Notes under the pieces: generated by a model | What the model was told of the DNA's origin: nothing | Database searches by the model: none | Seen by the model: the letters and a program-made list of their open reading frames with translations, nothing else | In this document: positions 7,389 through 8,925 of the stretch, in pieces | Layout: each line of letters opens with the position of its first letter | Position numbering within the stretch: the stretch's first letter is position 1 | DNA from: an uncultured bacterium | GTDB taxonomy: Bacteria > DRYD01 | Length of the DNA stretch: 8,925 nucleotides | Assembly (NCBI GenBank): GCA_937927985.1 | Contig: CALFWH010000123.1 | Location: forward strand, 1-8,925 | Direction: 5' to 3' | Translations under genes and position numbers: made by a program

Positions 7389-7421
7389 TTTTGAATCTTA
7401 AAATTTTGAATCTTAAAATTT
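7389..7421. repeat. Perfect tandem duplication of a 15-nt unit
   Basis: TTTTGAATCTTAAAA occurs twice without mismatch (7389-7403 and 7404-7418), followed by three more matching bases. It fills most of the space between the groEL terminator and the stop codon of the minus-strand protease. A recent slippage duplication is the simplest explanation; no function is evident. Confidence 0.9.
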
Positions 7422-7424
7422 AGT

Positions 7425-8576
7425 TTATCTAGTTTGATTTTTTAAGCTTAGGGCTTTTTTGACAGCTTCTGTAGGGTTTATTAATCCACTTCCTACAGAA
7501 TATGGACTTGCTCCTTTTACTTTGGTAGCAGTTTGCATTATAATTTCTTTTACTTGTTGAGGAGTTAAATCAGGATTGGCTTGTAGAATTAAAGCTACCA
7601 CTCCTGCAACTATTGGAGTAGCCATAGATGTACCAGATAGTAACCAATAATAATCTCCATAATGTATAATTGGTTCTTTGTCAATGGTTGATAGAGGACT
7701 TCTTAAACTTACTACCTCTACACCTGAAGCAGATATATCGGGTTTAATTTTTTTATCAACTGGAGTAGGGCCTTTAGAAGTGAAGAAAGCAGGTGTATCA
7801 TCTTCCAAGGTAACAGTATTTTTATCATCGTAAGCTCCAACTGTTATAGCATATTCACTTATAGCAGGGGTACCTATGGTTTCTGATAGTGGGCCACTGT
7901 TACCTGCTGCAACTACTACAACCAAACCAGCTTTAGTAGCGTCCTCAACAGCTTTAGCAATTAAATCATCTTTTTCTTTAATAACTGAACTTGCTCCTAA
8001 AGACATAGATAACACCTTTATATTATATTTTTCTTTGTTTTGAATAGCCCAGTAGATAGCCTTAACTATGTTAGATAAACTTCCAGATCCATTTTTATCG
8101 AGTACTTTAATACCTATGATATTAGCTTCAAAAGCTGGTCCCTTATAGTTACCTTCCGCTTTTGATCCATTTCCAGCAACTAAGCCTGCGCAGTGGGTAC
8201 CATGTCCATTATCATCATAAGCATTCTCTACCCCATTTTTGTTATTAACAAAATCTATAAATTCAATTATTCTATCTTTTATATCTGGGTGGGGGTATAT
8301 ACCTGTATCTATAACAGCTACAGTTACATCTTTACCAGTGATACCCATATCCCAAACCTGATCAGTTTTCAAAACTTCTTTTATTACATCTATTCTGTAA
8401 GTATTATGAGGTAATTTACTTTTTTGAGAAGTTAACTCTATGGGTTTATAATAGGTAATTTGATTAGTAAATAAATTGGTCTTAGTAAAGTTATCAATTT
8501 GATTAGATTTACTAAAGGTGTTTTTAAGTTTTGTAGATAAGCTAGATATTTTGGATTTAATAGAATTTATCAACAT
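7425..8576 (-). CDS. AprX-like subtilisin family (S8) serine protease, no signal peptide
   Basis: This 383-residue serine endopeptidase is of the subtilisin family. The catalytic triad is complete: Asp90 in VAVIDTGIYPHPD, His125 in DDNGHGTHCAG and Ser317 in SGTSMATP; oxyanion-hole Asn226 lies in VVAAGNSGP. The protein closely resembles Bacillus AprX over the catalytic domain (shared stretches include the DNGHGTHCAG region, a GxKVLxKxGSGxL block, VAAGNSGP and LRSP). AprX is an intracellular or leaderless protease. The N-terminus (1-56) is rich in Lys, Ser and Asn and has no hydrophobic core, so neither a Sec signal nor a transmembrane helix is seen; cytoplasmic location or non-classical release is inferred. 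A Cys (129) follows the catalytic-His motif, as in AprX. The start ATG is fixed by a strong ribosome binding site. The gene converges on groEL and diverges from the gene at 8732. Confidence 0.93.
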   Translation of the reverse strand: MLINSIKSKISSLSTKLKNTFSKSNQIDNFTKTNLFTNQITYYKPIELTSQKSKLPHNTYRIDVIKEVLKTDQVWDMGITGKDVTVAVIDTGIYPHPDIKDRIIEFIDFVNNKNGVENAYDDNGHGTHCAGLVAGNGSKAEGNYKGPAFEANIIGIKVLDKNGSGSLSNIVKAIYWAIQNKEKYNIKVLSMSLGASSVIKEKDDLIAKAVEDATKAGLVVVVAAGNSGPLSETIGTPAISEYAITVGAYDDKNTVTLEDDTPAFFTSKGPTPVDKKIKPDISASGVEVVSLRSPLSTIDKEPIIHYGDYYWLLSGTSMATPIVAGVVALILQANPDLTPQQVKEIIMQTATKVKGASPYSVGSGLINPTEAVKKALSLKNQTR

Positions 8577-8583
8577 TTTTTTG

Positions 8584-8591
8584 CACCTCCT
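8584..8591 (-). promoter_or_regulatory. Ribosome binding site of the subtilisin gene
   Basis: On the minus strand the sequence reads AGGAGGTG, ending 7 nt before the ATG at 8576. It supports this start and shows that the strong Shine-Dalgarno rule of groES and groEL applies here too. Confidence 0.88.
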
Positions 8592-8731
8592 AGGAAAATC
8601 CTTGAATTATGCTAAGCCAATCTCAAAAGTATTGATTGTAAAAAAAATGTAAAAAAAAAAGTTAAAGGAGAAAAAAAAATAAAAACTAAGTTATATATAT
8701 AAGGTAGAGGCCTATAAAAAGGGTCTAAAAA
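8592..8731. promoter_or_regulatory. Divergent intergenic region with A-rich tract
   Basis: This gap must hold the promoters of the minus-strand protease and the plus-strand gene at 8732. On the minus strand CATAAT (8606-8611) is a possible -10 box without a matching -35. On the plus strand an alternating TA run (8692-8701, TATATATATA) could supply a -10 box. Between them, about 8638-8690 is strongly A-rich on the plus strand, with runs of 8-10 A residues; such tracts bend DNA and can act as UP-like elements. No promoter can be assigned with confidence. Confidence 0.35.
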
Positions 8732-8925
8732 ATGATTAATTTTAATAAGATAAAATTAGCTTCTTATAATGTAATGAATCTTTTTGATAAGATAGATGAT
8801 CCTTTAAAAGAAGATGGTCCACCAAAGAAAGAAAAAGAAATGATGGCAGTAGCAGATATAATAAAGCATTCTCAAGCAGATATAATAGCTCTACAAGAAG
8901 TAGAAAATGAGCAGATATTATATGA
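8732..8925 (+). CDS. Endonuclease/exonuclease/phosphatase family protein, N-terminal fragment (runs off window)
   Basis: Sixty-four complete codons are visible, open to the end of the window. The translation has KLASYNVMNLFDK (8-20), an acidic/proline-rich loop, then an IADIIKHSQADIIALQEVEN-like segment with AVADII (42-47) and ADIIALQEVEN (53-63). This is the opening of the endonuclease/exonuclease/phosphatase fold: the Asn of SYNVMNLF and the Glu of LQEVE are the first metal-site residues of DNase I-like enzymes. Members cleave DNA, RNA, phosphodiesters or phospholipids, so the substrate cannot be told from this fragment. TAA at 8726-8728 in frame makes the ATG at 8732 the first possible start. 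Its ribosome site (AAAGGG, 8718-8723) is weak. No signal peptide is seen. It diverges from the subtilisin gene. Confidence 0.85.
   Translation, partial: MINFNKIKLASYNVMNLFDKIDDPLKEDGPPKKEKEMMAVADIIKHSQADIIALQEVENEQILY

Noticed and set aside
8193..8414. Plus-strand 73-codon frame inside the subtilisin gene
   Set aside because: It lies opposite the catalytic Asp/His region of a clear protease gene, and its Ile/Tyr-rich translation resembles no family.
8647..8652. ATGTAA start-stop mini-ORF and AAAGGAG (8664-8670) as a leader peptide
   Set aside because: The ATG is upstream of the ribosome-like site, and no start codon follows that site at usable distance.

Overview
The window is AT-rich bacterial DNA with TGA used as a normal stop (the gene at 687-1721 ends in TGA) and AGA as the usual arginine codon. 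Two ADP-heptose synthesis genes suggest a diderm (Gram-negative-type) envelope. GroEL and GroES are canonical bacterial group I chaperonins. The phylum cannot be fixed by reading alone: GroEL segments recalled from memory resemble Aquificota, Thermotogota and cyanobacteria-related sequences about equally. No mobile elements, CRISPR arrays, tRNA or rRNA genes were seen.

Layout. Eight plus-strand genes run head to tail from 1 to 7328. They are the 3' half of a PLP-dependent beta-eliminating lyase, best read as tyrosine phenol-lyase (1-672); a GlmU-like left-handed beta-helix acyltransferase with an eroded nucleotidyltransferase half (687-1721); an HldE-type heptose kinase (1718-2782); an HldE-type heptose adenylyltransferase (2763-3257); a divergent YcgR/PilZ-like protein (3270-3971); FabF (4024-5253); GroES (5350-5658); and GroEL (5673-7328). 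A strong rho-independent terminator (7354-7376) closes this series. A convergent minus-strand gene (7425-8576) encodes an AprX-like subtilisin without a signal peptide. Diverging from it at 8732 is the start of an endonuclease/exonuclease/phosphatase-family gene that leaves the window at 8925.

How the genes fit together. The acyltransferase, kinase and adenylyltransferase overlap by 4 and 20 nt and form a tight cassette. The last two correspond to the two halves of HldE and would make ADP-heptose for lipopolysaccharide or another surface glycan; the acyltransferase probably acts on a sugar phosphate in related envelope synthesis. The PilZ-like gene follows after 12 nt with a strong Shine-Dalgarno sequence. 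fabF (fatty-acid elongation) follows after 52 nt and could share the transcript or have its own promoter. groES-groEL has its own candidate promoter around 5265-5297. No CIRCE operator was found there.

The most unusual points are the GlmU-like protein, whose N-terminal half still aligns with the nucleotidyltransferase fold but has lost its nucleotide-binding loop; the split, overlapping HldE genes, with a kinase that has lost part of a conserved motif; a PilZ-like protein lacking both c-di-GMP-binding motifs; and genes that start without a Shine-Dalgarno sequence, directly behind TATAAA boxes, beside others with near-perfect AAGGAGG sites. I saw no clearly new multi-gene defence or mobile system.
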